Origin: Romanomermis culicivorax
Lineage: Eukaryota > Nematoda > Enoplea > Mermithida > Mermithidae
Assembly (NCBI GenBank): GCA_963922205.1
Contig: CAWUHX010000005.1
Location: 1,798,001 to 1,862,000 of the forward strand
Reading direction: 5' to 3'
Length of the DNA: 64,000 bases
Position numbers and translations under genes: made by a program. Shown here one piece after another: positions 12,966 through 26,083 of the stretch (position 1 is the first letter of the stretch; each line of letters begins with the position of its first letter). The notes under the pieces were generated by a model, which saw only the letters and a program-made list of their open reading frames with translations, was not told the DNA's origin and ran no database searches.

Positions 12966-15374
12966 CAAAATGTCAATGTTTGGATGCAAACTCTTGCAGA
13001 ATTTCCAAAAGTTTATTGATTTTCAGATTTCTCTTTGTTTTCATCCAACTACTATATCCTCAATTGAGCTACTGGCCCTCCTACTTCAGAATATTAGATT
13101 AGTACATTGATGCATGGTATGGGACAAATATTCATTTCTTGAAGCAGTTCATCTGTTCAATTGTGGGCAATTTTAATTGTCAACCCATTATTTCAAATTT
13201 CTGAAATGGACATCATTTCACAGCTGTTATCAAAAATAAGATTGACAGACATATTGACAATAATAACCATAATCATAAATATTTGAACTCTGTTTATCTC
13301 TTGAACTCCATTCCATATCAAGAGCTAGAAATGCTGGAGAATGATGTGCTCAATATGGATAATGTAGATTGCTACTATAAATTCAGCCCCCAAGTAGAAA
13401 TACCAAGAGGTAGCAAAACAGTCGAGCAATACAAACTTAATCGTTTAGCCTGGAAAACATTTCTTTTTCACAACAACCTTTGAAGCCAGAGGAGTGTGCA
13501 GCAGATCAGCCAGTTACTTTTACCTTAGAATCATATTTATACCATTCTTCCAATCACTCTTAAGATCAAGAGGAAGGAGCTTAATTTTAATTGAGGAGGA
13601 AACAACAGAGCTTTGAATTCCTTCACCATGCAAACCATCATGCCAAGAGCAAAATTATTTGACTGAAAATTAATCGTACAGTAAAATGATCACATCACTT
13701 AGTTCAAAATGGCTGATCATCACTTTTTAAGAGAGGAAATAAGCAAAATACATTTTTCAACATACTTGAAAGATGAGTACATTTAGGATGTGAGTTTTCC
13801 ATGTGGAGCAAAAGATCATTATGATGAGTTATTTGCAGGAATTTCAATTGAAGACTCCTGCTTTACAAAACGTTTTTCACATATTTCTTACCCCAGTTTG
13901 AAGTTTGTGTGACGTGTGGAGACCTCATAAAAAGTCCCCAAAATAGTATTCTTGTTTCATTAGATTGAAAGTGTTTTGCCTAGTTGGCACAGTCATTCAT
14001 AACCAGGATGGCCTAGAGGGAATAAATGCAGCTCATCATAGCTCAACCTCACCAATCAGGAGTTCAAGATTTTGACAGTCAGCTTCCTAATAACTGACCT
14101 CCAGCCTACATTTTCTGTGGAGAAAACATTTTAGGGTCAACTGTCAGAATTTCATCCACTAGTATGTTTGAAATCCATACAAATATTTCAGCTTGATCGG
14201 CTGAGGTATGAGAGTCAACTTGCGCCTAAAAATGTCCACTGCCTGGAAATTTCACAATTTTTGACAACAAAATTGATTGATGTCATTCTCTAAAAAATTG
14301 CTGTCATGGACAAGCTTTCTAAACTTTGCTTGAAAACGATAACTGATTCAAATTTATGGCGTAACCCTAAACATTTGGAGGCCATCAGGGAAAATTTGCA
14401 TCAGCTGAATGTAACTGATGTGACGGACCCTGATTTTTGGAATTTTGTGCAAACTGAATGGGGCGATGCACCCTCATCATCATCAGCCTACTATTTTGAT
14501 CTAAATCTAATTCATGATCAAAATATGCCTAAATTCGAAACCAGGCCAAAAAGTGATAAACTTTCATTCAAAAATATGGATACGTGCCCTAATGTTCATG
14601 CAACCTTGGCCACTATATTTGACCAAGTGTTGGACAATATAAAAATATTGGCCAAAGATGGGGACTTGGTGGGCTTTTACCTCCATCAGAAAAGCTCAAT
14701 GGACCACCCCTTGGTGCTTCTATATTGCAATGTAGGGGAATTGACACCAGACAATATCTTGTCCCAAATCGAATGGGTGGAACGGTAAAACAGTGATATG
14801 ACCTTCGATGGGGACATGTTAGTCAAATTTACCCATGTCATTTCACAAAAAGGGAGTGTATATTATAAAAAAAATGTGGGGACATTTAAAGAAAAACTTA
14901 AAGGGAGTAGATGCATCGTCAAAATAAAAAATTCCAATAATTTGTGCTGTGCCAGGGCATTGGCCATGGCTCCAGCCTATGTGGACAATGACCCCCACTT
15001 AAATACAATACCTAAACGGCGCAATACTGCAAATACTATGCACAGCTGTAAATTTAGTCAATACTGCAAATACTATGCACAGCTGTAAATTTAGTCTATT
15101 TTGAATGGAGATTCCATTGGAATGTGTTTTTAACACGTTTTTCAGGATTTTTCCAATTTTTCTATTTTTTCACTAACTATATTATTATCATGTCCAAACA
15201 ACGTGTGTTCCAACTGTGTTTAAAGACAAGTTCTTGGAAGAATTCAATACCTCTGGTGATAAATATCTGGTGGACTATGCTGGGGATATAACAAATCATT
15301 AGGAGATAAGGAAAAACAATGTTAAGCATGCAGAATGTTGCCTAATTATCCACCAATGAGAGGATACTCACATT
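12966..15374 (+). repeat. satellite unit 2 with captured polymerase segment
   Basis: This unit is close to unit 1 up to about 14280. There the usual stretch of about 570 bp is replaced by about 765 bp of polymerase N-terminal coding sequence. Satellite sequence resumes at CTGTAAATTTAGTC (about 15045). At the right junction a 37-bp segment starting AATACTGCAAATACT is tandemly duplicated (15023-15096). Confidence 0.8.
14306..15045 (+). pseudogene. Polinton-type DNA polymerase B, N-terminal fragment
   Basis: A single frame opens at ATG 14306 and continues with one TAA (14786-14788) into satellite sequence after about 15045. The segment IVKIKNSNNLCCARALAMA, near 14920-14975, matches the conserved N-terminal block of Polinton/Maverick family B polymerases, upstream of their zinc-finger and exonuclease regions. 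Upstream, the part around ILAKDGDLVGF and ELTPDNILSQIE corresponds to the region seen at 26557-26800 in the other copies. Exonuclease and polymerase domains are absent. This is the best-preserved polymerase N-terminus in the window, and the arginine of CCARAL is kept, unlike in the copies at 26084 and 41814. Non-functional fragment. Confidence 0.75.
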
Positions 15375-17718
15375 GTCTTTTGATGCAAACTATTGCATAA
15401 TTTTCCAAGGTTTATGGATTTTCAGATTTCTCATTGTTTTCCATCAAATACCTCAACTTGAGCAACTGGCCCTTCTACTTCAGAATATTAGAATAGTACA
15501 TTGATGCATGGTTTGGACCAAACATTCATTTCTTGGAGCAGTTCATCTATTCAATTATGATCAATTTGCAATCTCAGCCCATTATTTTAAATTTGCAAAA
15601 TAGACATCATTTCAAAACTGTTATCACAAATAAGATTGACTGACATATTGACAATAATAACCATATTCCTGAATAATTGAACTCTCTTTATCTCTTGAAC
15701 AACTTTCCATATCAAGTGCAAGAAATGCTGGAGATTGATGTGCTCAATATGGATAATGAAGATTGCTACTATAAATTCAGCTCCCAAGTGGAAATACCAA
15801 GAGGTAGCAAAACAGTCGAGCAATTCAAACTTTGTCATTTAGCATGAAAAACATTTCTTTTTCACAATGACCTTTAAAGCCAGAGGAAATCGCAGCAGAT
15901 CAGCCTGTTACTTCTGCCTTAGAATCATATTCATGCCATTATTCCAATCGCTCCTGAGATGAAAAGGCAGTAGCTTAATTTCCATTATTAAATAACCCAG
16001 CTTTTAATTCTTTCACCATGCAAACCATCATGTCAAGAGCAAAGTTATTTGACTGAAATAATACAGTGAAATAATCACATTGCTTAGTCCAGGATGGCTG
16101 ATCATTACTTGTTAAGAGACGGAATAAGCAAAATACGTATTTCAACATACTTGAAAGATGAGTACATCTAGGTTGTGAGTTTTCCATGCAGACCAAAAGA
16201 TAATTTTGAAGAGTTATCTGCTGAAATTTCAATTGCTATCATGTTCACAAAACTATTTTCACATAGATTTTAACTCTGTTTGGAATTTGCGTGATGTGTG
16301 GAGCCCTCATAAAAAGTTTGCAAAATAATAATCATTTTTCATCAAATTGAAAGTGTGTAGCCCAGTTGGCCTGGTCATTCATAACCAGGATGACCCAGAG
16401 GAAATAAATGCAGCTCATGATAGCTCACCCTCACTAATGTGGACTTCAAGATTTTGACAGTCAGGTTGTCAATAACTGATGTCCAGCCCATGTGTTCCAT
16501 GGGGAAGACCCTCTAGGGTCAACTGCCATTATTTCATCCACTAGTATGTTGAAATCTATACCAATTTTCTAGCTTGAACAGCTGAGGTACCAGAGTCAAC
16601 TCAGGCCTGAAAATGTGCACTGCCTGGAAATTTCACGATTTTTGACAACCAAATTGATTAAGAAATACTTGTTGTGTCCTTTTGAAATTTAACTTATGGC
16701 TATTGTGGTGATTAATTGCAATGATGAATGTAAGTGATCATGGGCCATATGTTCATCTCCACTGATTAGGAAAACATCACCTAACCTAAGTTCAATTTCA
16801 GGAATCCAAAGTTATTAAAATTTCTATTTTTCTCCCAATTTTCATTAGTGGTCATATTGGTTTTATCTTTGATCATCAAACATTATTTCTGCTTTTTAGC
16901 AACACCTTGTTTTTCCTTTTTGTTAGCCCATGCTTATTAGATTGTGACATCCAGGATAAAGTGTTGCCTTTGTCTGTGAAATCCAAAATTTAAACTGTAA
17001 CTGTCACTCATTTGTGTGTACTTGTCCAATAAAATATGTATTTCTGTTTGAAGTGTTGTATGTTTTTACATAGGCATCCTAGAAAGATGTTTTAGGATGC
17101 ATTAGAATCACATATTCGAAGTGCATCAAAAACATTGACATTCTCAGTCATGTGCTGTATTCTGGATTGAGAAAATTAAATTCCCCTTCTTGTTTGTGAG
17201 TTTTTCGGCTTTTTTTGCAGATTTCTTTTCACCTGGACAATTTTTTGAAGTGAATTAGGAAATTTGGTTGGCACAACTGTAAATTTAGTCTATTTTGAAT
17301 GGAAATTCCATTGTAATGTGTTTTTAATGCGTTCTTGAGGATTTTTTCAATTTTTCTTCTAACTATAAAATTAGCATGTTCAAACAAGGTGTGTTCCGCC
17401 TGTGTTTGAAGACAAGTTCTTGAAAGAATTCAGTACCTCTGATGATAAATATCTGGTGGACTATGCTGAGGATATAACAAATCATTAGAAGATAATGGAA
17501 AAAGAATGTTAAACATGCAAAATGTTGCCTAATTATCCACCAAAAGAGGATACTCACATTGGAATATGAATATTTGAAACTTATTTTTTCATATCAAGAA
17601 CAAAAAATTTTATTGATGAAGTAAAGCAGGCATAATCGGTGTAGTGCTCAATTATCATGAAAATTTTCATGAAAAAATTGACTAATTGTTATCTCAAAAG
17701 ACAAGGAAGGTTAAATGT
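15375..17718 (+). repeat. satellite unit 3 (direct)
   Basis: Third direct unit. Its start is altered: about 180 bp preceding the anchor are missing, giving CACATTGTCTTTTGATGC. Units 3-6 share variants not found in units 1-2, for example CTTGAACAGCTGAGGTACC, and so form a subfamily. Confidence 0.85.
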
Positions 17719-20079
17719 TAAAATGTCAATGTTTTGATGCTAACTTTTGCATACTTTCACAAGGTTTATGGATTTTCAGGTTTCTCATTGTTTTCCTTCA
17801 AATACCTCAATTTGAGCAAATGAGCCTCCTACTTCATAATATTAGAATAGTACATTGATGCATCTTTTGGGCCAAATATTCATTTCTTGAAGTAGTTCAT
17901 CTACTTAATTTTGAACAATTTTAATATTCAAATCATTATTCCAAATTTCTGAAATGGACATCATTTCAAAAGTGTTATCACAAATAAGATTGACTGACAT
18001 ATTGACAATAATAACCATATTCCTGAATAATTGAACTCTCTTTATCTCTTGAACAACTTTCCATATCAAGTGCAAGAAATGCTGGAGATTGATGTGCTCA
18101 ATATGGATAATGAAGGTTGCTACCATCAATTCAGCCCCCATGTGGAAATACCAAGAGGTAGCAAAACAGTCGAACAATTCGAACTTCATGATTTAGCATG
18201 AAAAACATTTCTTTTTCACAATGACCTTTGAAGCCAGAGGAGTTTGCAGCAGATCAGGCTATTACTTCTGCCTTAGAATCATATTCATGCCATTATTCCA
18301 ATCACTCTTAGGATGGAGAGGAAGGAGCTAAAATTTTATTAAGGAGGAAATAACCGAGCTTTTAATACATTCACCATGCAAATTATCATATCAAGAGCAA
18401 AGTTATTTGACTAAAAATTAATGATACAGTAAGCTAATCACATCGCTCAGTCAAATTTGGCTGATCATTACTTGTTAAGAAATGGAATAAGCAAAATACC
18501 TATTTCAACATACTTGAAAGATGAGTACATTTAGGTTGTGAGTTTTCCATGAAGAGCAAAAGATCATTTTGAAGAGTTATCTGCTACAATTTCAATTCCT
18601 ATCATGTTCACAAAACTGCTTTCACATAGATTTTAACTCAGTTTGGAATTTACTTGATGTGTGGAGCCGTCATAAAAAGTTTGCAAAATAATAATCATTT
18701 TTCATCAAATTGAAAGTGTGTAGCCCAGTTGGCCTGGTCATTCATAACCAGGATGGCCCAGAGGAAATAAATGCAGCTCATGATAGCTTACCCTCACCAA
18801 TGAGGACTTCAAGATTTTGACAGTCAGGTTGTCAATAACTGATGTCCAGCCTATGTGTTCCATGGAGAAGACACTCTAGGGTCAACTGCCATAATTTCAT
18901 CTACTAGTATGTTGAAATCCATACAAATATTCTAGCTTGAACAGCTGAGGTACCAGAGTCAACTCAGGCCCAAAAATGTGCACTGCCAGGAAATTTCACG
19001 ATTTTTGACAACCAAATTGATTAAGAAATACTTGTTGTGTCCTTTAGAAATTTGACTTATGGCTATTGTGGTGATTAATTGCAATGATGTATGTAAGTGG
19101 TCATGGGCCATATGTTCATCTCCACTGATCACGAAAACATCACCTAACCTAAGTTCAATTTCAGGAATCCAAAGTTATTAAAATTTCTATTTTTCTCCCA
19201 ATTTTCATTAGTGGTCATATTGGTTTTATCTTTGATAATCAAACATTATTTCTGCTTTTTATCAACACCTTGTTTATCCTTTTTGTTAGCTCATGCTTAT
19301 TAGATTGTGACATCCAGGATAAAGTGCTGCCTTTGTCTGTGAAATCCAAAATTTAAACTGTAACTGTCACTCATTTGGGTGTATTGTCCAATAAAATATG
19401 TATTTCTGTTTGAAGTATTGTATGTTTTTACGTAGGCATCCTAGAAAGATGTTTTAGGATGCATTATATCACATATTCGAAGTGCATCAAAAACATTGAC
19501 ATTCTCAGTCATGTGCTGTATTCTGGATTGAGAAAATTAAATTCCCCTTCTTGTTTGTGAGTTTTTGCTCTTTTTTTGCAGATTTTTTTCACCTGACCAA
19601 TTTTTTAAAGTGAATTAGGAAGTTTGGTTGGCACAACTGTAAATTTAGTCTATTGTGAATGGAGATTCCATTGGAATGTGTTTTAAACGCGTTTTTGAGG
19701 ATTTTTTCAATTTTTCTTCTAACTATAAAATTATCATGTTCAAACAAGGTGTGTTCCGCCTGTGTTTGAAGACAAGTTCTTGAAAGAATTCAGTACCTCT
19801 GACGATAAATATCTGGTGGACTATGCTGAGGATATAACAAATCATTAGAAGATAATGGAAAAACAATGTTAAACATGCAAAATGTTGCCTAATTATTCAC
19901 CAAAAGAGGATACTCACATTGGAATATGAATATTTGAAACTTAATTTTTTCATATCGAGAATAAAAAATTTTATTGATGAAGTAAAGCAGGCATAATCTG
20001 TGTAGTGCTCAATTATCATGAAAATTTTCATGAAAAAATTGACTAATTGTTATCTCAAAAGACAAGGAAGGTTAAATGT
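17719..20079 (+). repeat. satellite unit 4 (direct)
   Basis: Fourth direct unit, 2.36 kb, closest to units 5 and 6. No uninterrupted gene. Confidence 0.9.
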
Positions 20080-22458
20080 TAAAATGTCAATGTTTTGATG
20101 CTAACTTTTGCATACTTTCACAAGGTTTATGGATTTTCATGTTTCTCATTGTTTTCCTTCAAATACCTCAACTTTAGCAAATGAGCCTCCTACTTCATAA
20201 TATTAGAATAGTACATTGATGCATCTTTTGGGCCAAATATTTATTTCTTGAAGTAGTTCATCTACTCAATTTTGAACAATTTTAATTTTCAAATCATTAT
20301 TCCAAATTTCTGAAATAGACCTCATTTCAAAACTGTTATCACAAATAAGATCGACTGACATATTGACAATAATAACCATAATCATAAATATTTGAACTCT
20401 GTTTATCTCTTGAACTCCATTCCATATCAAGAGCTAGAAATGCTGGAGAATGATGTGCTCAATATGGATATTGTAGATTGCTACTATAAATTCAGTCCCC
20501 AAGTGGAAATACCAAGAGGTAGCAAAACAGTCGAGCAATTCGAACTTCATCATTTAGCATGAAAAACATTTCTTTTTCACAATGACCTTTGAAGCCAGAG
20601 GAGTTTGCAGCAGATCAGGCTATTACTTCTCCCTTAGAATCATATTCATGCCATTATTCCAATCACTCTTAGGATGGAGAGGAAGGAGCTAAATTTTTAT
20701 TAAGGAGGAAATAACCGAGCTTTTAATACATTCACCATGCAAATTATCATGTCAAGAGCAAAGTTATTTGACTAAAAATTAATGATACAGTAAGATAATC
20801 ACATCACTCAGTCAAATATGGCTGATCATTACTTGTTAAGAGATGGAATAAGCAAAATACCTATTTCAACATACTTGAAAGATGAGTACATTTAGGTTGT
20901 GAGTTTTCCATGCAGAGCAAAAGATCATTTTGAAGAGTTATCTGCTACAATTTCAATCGCTATCATGTTCACAAAACTGCTTTCACATAGATTTTAACTC
21001 AGTTTGGAATTTGCTTGATGTGTGGAGCCATCATAAAAAGTTTGCAAAATAATAATCATTTTTCATCAAATTGAAAGTGTGTAGCCCAGTTGGCCTGGTC
21101 ATTCATAACCAGGATGGCCTAGAGGAAATAAATGCAGCTCATCATAGCTCACCCTCACCAATGAGGACTTCAAGATTTTGACAGTCAGGTTGTCAATAAC
21201 TGATGTCTTGCCTATGTGTTCCATTGAGAAGACACTCTAGGGTCAACTGCCATAATTTCATCCACTAGTATGTTGAAATCCATACAAATATTCTAGCTTG
21301 AACAGCTGAGGTACCAGAGTCAACTCAGGCCTAAAAATGTGCACTGCTAGGAAATTTCACGATTTTTGACAACCAAATTGATTAATAAAAACTTGTTGTG
21401 TCCTTTAGAAATTTGACTTATGGCTATTGTGGTGATTAATTGCAATGATGAATGTAAGTGGTCATGGGCCATATGTCCATCTCCACTGATTATGAAAACA
21501 TCACCTAACCTAAGTTCAATTTTAGGGATCCAAAATTATTAAAATTACTATTTTCCTCCCTATTTTCATTAGTGGTCATATTGGTTTTATCTTTGATCAT
21601 CAAACATTATTTCTGCTTTTTAGCAACACCTTGTTTTTCCTTTTTGTTAACCCATGCTTATTAGATTGTGACATCCAGGATAAAGTGCTGCCTTTGTCTG
21701 TGAAATCCAAAATTCAAACCGTAACTGTCACTTATTTGTGTGTGCTTGTTCAATAAAATATGTATTTCTGTTTGAAGTGTTGTATGTTTTTATGTAGGCA
21801 TCCTAGAAAGATGTTTTAGGATGCATTAGAATCACATATTCGTAGTGCATCAAAAACATTGACATATTCAGTCATGTGCTGTATTCTGGATTGAGAAAAT
21901 TAAATTCCCCTTCTTGTTTGTGAGTTTTTCGGCTTTTTTTGCAGATTTTTTTTCACGTGGCTAATTTTTTAAAGTGAATTAGGAAGTTTAGTTGGCACAA
22001 CTGTAAATTTAGTCTATTTTGAATGGAGATTCCATTGGAATGTGTTTTTAACGCGTTTCTGAGGATTTTTTCAATTTTTCTTCTAACTATAAAATTATCA
22101 TGTTCAAACAAGGTGTGTTCCGCCTGTGTTTGAAGACAAGTTCTTGAAAGAATTCAGTACCTCTGATGATAAATATCTGGTGGACTAAGCTGAGGATATA
22201 ACAAATCATTAGAAGATAATGGAAAAACAATGTTAAACATGCAAAATGTTGCCTAATTATCCACCAAAAGAGGATACTCACATTGGAAGATGAATTTTTG
22301 GAATATGAATATTAGAAACTAATTTTTTCATATCGAGAATAAAAAATTTTATTGATGAAGTAAAGCAGGCATAATCTATGTAGTGCTAAATTATCATGAA
22401 AATTTTCATGAAAAAATTGACTAATTGTTATCTCAAAAGACAAGGAAAGTTTAATGTT
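20080..22458 (+). repeat. satellite unit 5 (direct)
   Basis: Fifth direct unit. At 20370-20560 it carries the version of the recurrent frame typical of units 1-2 (LNSIPYQELEMLEND), embedded in a unit of the 3-6 subfamily. This mosaic suggests gene conversion between units. Confidence 0.85.
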
Positions 22459-23500
22459 AAAATGTCAATGTTTTGATGCTAATTTTTGCATACTTTCACG
22501 AGGTTTATGGATTTTCAGGTTTCTCATTGTTTTCTTTCAAATACCTATATTTGAGCAAATGAGCCTCCAACTTCATAATATTAGAATAGTACATTGATGC
22601 ATCTTTTGGGCCAAATATTCATTTCTTGAAGTAGTTCATCTACTCAATTCTGAACAATTTTAATTTTCAAATCATTATTCCAAATTTCTGAAATGGACAT
22701 CATTTCAAAACTGTTATGACAAATAAGATCGACTGACATATTGACAATAATAACCTTAATCGTAAATAATTGAACCGTCTTTATCTCTTGAACTACATTC
22801 TATATCAAGTGCAAGAAATGCCGGAGATTGATGTGCTCAATACGGATAATGAAGATTGCTACCATAAATTCAGCCCTTAAGTGGAAATACCAAGAGGTAG
22901 CAAAACAGTCCAGCAATTCGAACTTCATCATTTAGCATGAAAAATATTTCTTTTTCACAATGACCCTTGAAGCAAGAGGAGTTTGCAGCAGATCAGGCTA
23001 TTACTTCTGCCTTAGAATCATATTCATGCAATTATTCCAATCACTCTTAGGATGGAGAGGAAGGAGCTAAATTTTTTATAAGGAGGAAATAACCGAGCTT
23101 TTAATACATTCACCATGCAAATTATCAAGTCAAGAGCAATGTTATATGACTAAAAATTAATGATACAGTAAGATAATCACATCGCTCAGTCAAATATGGC
23201 TGATCATTACTTGTTAAGAGATCGAATAAGTGATATTGTGGTGATTAATTGCAATGATGTATGTAAGTGGTCATGGGCCATATGTTCATCTCCACTGATT
23301 ATGAAAACATCACCCAACCTAAGTTCAATTTCAGGAATCCAAAGTTATTAAAATTACTATTTTTCTCCCAATTTTCATTAGTGGTCATATTGGTTTTATC
23401 GTTGATCATCAAACATTATTTCTGCTTTTTAGCAACACCTTGTTTTTCCTTTTTGTTAGCCCATGCTTATTAGATTGTGACATCCAGGATAAAGTGCTGG
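22459..23500 (+). repeat. satellite unit 6, internally deleted, end of array
   Basis: The unit is normal to about 23229, then jumps ahead within the unit (GAATAAG then TGATATTGTGG) and stops near 23500 at AAAGTGCTG. This is the right edge of the array. Confidence 0.85.
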
Positions 23501-24259
23501 GTTCACATGAAATGAATGCCAAATTTGTCTCTCTTTCGGCCCACAAGAAAACTGCTGGGTTCACATGTTATTTTTAATGTCAGAGGTAAAAAATTCATCT
23601 TTACACATGTTTTTAAAAAACTCATGCAAATTTTATTCCCCAGATAACTTATGACATTATAAAGGGCTTTATCAAAGGCCATACAGTCATTTTTGAAGGG
23701 ACACAAGTGCATCAAGGTGTATTGCAAGTTTGCTTGATATTTTCTTGCATTAAATCTAGTCAATAATGAATCTTTCTCATGCTAGTATAATCAGTACCAC
23801 AGTTTTGATGCTACAGTGGGATTATTTTTTCCAAGCAAGTGAGCATTGAGGAGCCACTCTCTGATTGGCAAAGTCACAATTCTTCTAAAAAACATTTTGG
23901 TATCAAAATTTGAAAGCCTGGGAAAGATATGCAAAATTTACTATAGAAACCTTTATCATAACATTTCTCGGGATGTACATAGTCTATCTCATGGTTGTGC
24001 AAATTAGCCAGTCAACACAAACTGTGTCTACACTGATTTGCATGAACAACATGCATCAGAACCCTGTTCCTCTATGTTTTTGGTGATTGTGTTTGTTTGT
24101 AAACAAGAAAATAGGAGGCCTGAAAGGCCTTTTCTATTTACCATTATTGATCATTATTTGTGTGGAGATATTTCACCCAAATACAATCTACTTCACCTGG
24201 ACATTTCAGGATATTCTTACACCAGAGGGAATGCACCTTAGGACCCAGATTTCTGAAGT
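23501..24259. other. no recognisable gene
   Basis: Unassigned sequence between the satellite and the polymerase-associated repeat module. A short phrase CTGGGTTCACATG occurs twice (about 23499 and 23554). Short frames at 23503-23763 (minus) and 24038-24241 (plus) show no motif. Confidence 0.4.
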
Positions 24260-24700
24260 ACTACCCTGCATGGAAGCCATTTTTTGGCATGTTTTTATTT
24301 TGGTAAATGCCATATAAACCTGAGAAGAATTTGAGAATAGATGCATAACTCCATTGTAATGAACACTTATTGGTTTCATAGACCAAGCCCTTTTTCTCTA
24401 TCACTATCAAACAATTTCTAAACAGCATATGTTTATTTTCCCTATTTCTATTTTGTTGTTTGAATGTTTGATACATTAGAGCAGAAAGCATGAGCTTGTC
24501 TACCAGGTTTTGACCTCAGGTTGTGTCTTGTTCCAGTGTAGTCATGAAATTTCACCTAGCAAGAATCATGGAAATCAATGCCAAAAAGTTGCCCACATGT
24601 GAGTTACATTCATTTGATTAATTGTCAACTTTAATTTTATCAGCAAGAATGCTATTTTCAGACCCTTAACATTTCCCTATCAATTTGATGTTCCAACGGT
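24260..24700 (+). repeat. diverged copy of the polymerase-associated repeat module
   Basis: Contains the phrases TCACTATCAAACA, TTGAATGTTTGATACATTA, GTAGTCATGAAA and AAAAAGTTGCCCACATG in the same order as 28690-29030 and 44420-44770, but more diverged. It lies just upstream of the first polymerase module, so that module is flanked by copies of this repeat. Confidence 0.7.
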
Positions 24701-24838
24701 TTCCTCATATTTATATACATGTAACCATATATGGGCTCATTAGGATTTGAACAAACCAAATAGGAATTTTATATCGACGACTTGACCCCTGTTCTATCAA
24801 AGTTTATTTTGTCGACTATGATGTTCAACCTTGAGGTT

Positions 24839-24928
24839 GTTCCACTGATAGAAAGAATCTGGCGCTACAGGGATTCACCCTCAGTTCCACTGATAGAAAG
24901 AATCTGGCGCTACAGGGATTCACTACAG
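24839..24928 (+). repeat. 45-bp tandem duplication
   Basis: The sequence starting GTTCCACTGATAGAAAGAAT occurs at 24839 and again at 24884, followed each time by CTGGCGCTACAGGGATTC. The second module (about 40613) has only one copy. This is one of the few structural differences between the two modules. Confidence 0.9.
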
Positions 24929-24990
24929 GGATTCAAACCCTGGTCGTCCGATTGGCAGTCTGGGATACTGCCACTCAGCCATGGGATCTT
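24905..24990 (-). mobile_element. tRNA-derived SINE-like sequence
   Basis: On the minus strand an A-box-like TGGCTGAGTGGC (24970-24981) and a B-box-like GGGTTTGAATCC (24929-24940) occur in tRNA order and spacing. Between them lies an anticodon-arm-like segment around ACTGCCAA. Stem pairing is degraded and no acceptor stem closes, so this is a tRNA relic or SINE head rather than a tRNA gene. The anticodon-loop resemblance to tRNA-Gly(GCC) is weak. Confidence 0.55.
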
Positions 24991-25029
24991 GAAATTGATA
25001 GTTAATATATTGTATGGATAGAAAAATGC

Positions 25030-25330
25030 AATTGATGATGACGAAGTGTTTTTGTCACATTTCCGGTTTTTTCTCTGAATTTTTCTTTTTTTTACATAAT
25101 TTTCTGTCTTTGATGCTTTTTGTATTTTTGTATATCTGTTTTCTGTATTGTCATCTCCATATTCTATATTTTCTTTTCCGTTTTTTTGTGTTTCTATTCC
25201 ATAGGCATTTTAAGAAATATGTCTCTCTTTTTTTTGTACTTTCCTTCCTTTATCATTTCCTTATCTTTTGCTGTTTATGTTTCACACACTCCTTTTTACC
25301 TGGTTTGTGGTTTCATAATAACATAAAACC
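25030..25330. repeat. T-rich low-complexity tract
   Basis: A pyrimidine-rich tract that gives artefactual phenylalanine/leucine-rich plus-strand frames (25014-25385 and 25120-25326). It recurs at 40760-41060 and 59880-60130, always between the tRNA-like sequence and the polymerase. Confidence 0.7.
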
Positions 25331-25463
25331 ATTCTGGATTCAAGTGCAGAGAAACAGATTAATGTTGAGTGGACTGGATGATTGAAGAATGAAGGGACAA
25401 AATATTTTCCACTTCTCAAACATTAACTAGACTTTCTAAAAATAAAGCACAGAATGGAGTCCT

Positions 25464-25900
25464 GTGAAATGTACACACCCATGACATGGAATAATAAGTT
25501 GCTTATTGACAAGTATGTATTGATAGAAGATGTGCCTGCCTGTGTGGATGTGAAAGAACATTGCAACACCTAATGATGTATAATGGACTTGTTTTTCTTA
25601 TCAGCCAGCCTCTGTGGATAGAAGACATGTTCATGAACATTGACTTATTGAAGAGAAAAGTAACAACACATAATGGCAAGCCTGTGCATGTAGAAAATGT
25701 GCAGGATTCTTGGTTCTGTGAAATGTACTCACCCAAAAAATTGAATAAAGAGTTGCTTATTGGCAAGTATGTATTGGTAGAAGACCTGCATGCTGTGTGT
25801 GTGCAAAAGAACATTGCAACAGGTAATGATGTATAATGGACATATTTTTCTTATCAGGGAGCCTCTATGGATAGAAGACGTGCTCTTGAACATTGATTAA
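25464..25900 (+). pseudogene. tandemly duplicated exon upstream of polymerase, copy A
   Basis: An exon-like stretch with its intron is repeated at a 254-bp period. The first copy reads around LLIDKYVLIEDV, the second around LLIGKYVLVEDL. The second ends ATTGCAACAG with a donor GTAATG, and TTATCAG acceptors precede CAGCCTCTGTGGATAGAAGA and GAGCCTCTATGGATAGAAGA. In the first copy the donor reads CTAATG. The plus frame 25561-25836 covers the second copy. No family is recognised; it could be a 5' exon of the polymerase gene or a separate small gene. Confidence 0.45.
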
Positions 25901-26083
25901 TTAAAAAAGAAAAGTGGCAATACCTAATGACAAAGTTAAAAAAAGAATTGTCTGCATGTGATGTGCATTGAGAAATCAAATAAAAAGGCAAAAACATTGA
26001 TCACAAAATATTTGCTCAAAATTTTTTACTGTTCTGAATTTGATTAATTCTATTAATAAAAAAGTTTCCCTTTTTGTCTCACT

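Noticed and set aside
8345..23500. CRISPR-like or protein-repeat array
   Set aside because: Units are 2.36 kb with no short repeat-spacer pattern; this is a eukaryotic macrosatellite.
24905..24990. Functional tRNA-Gly gene
   Set aside because: Anticodon and acceptor stems do not pair and the copies have diverged; only the internal promoter boxes are kept.
25014..25385. Hydrophobic 123-codon frame resembling a membrane protein
   Set aside because: Produced by a T-rich low-complexity tract; the same frame recurs at 40777-41115 and 59936-60139.
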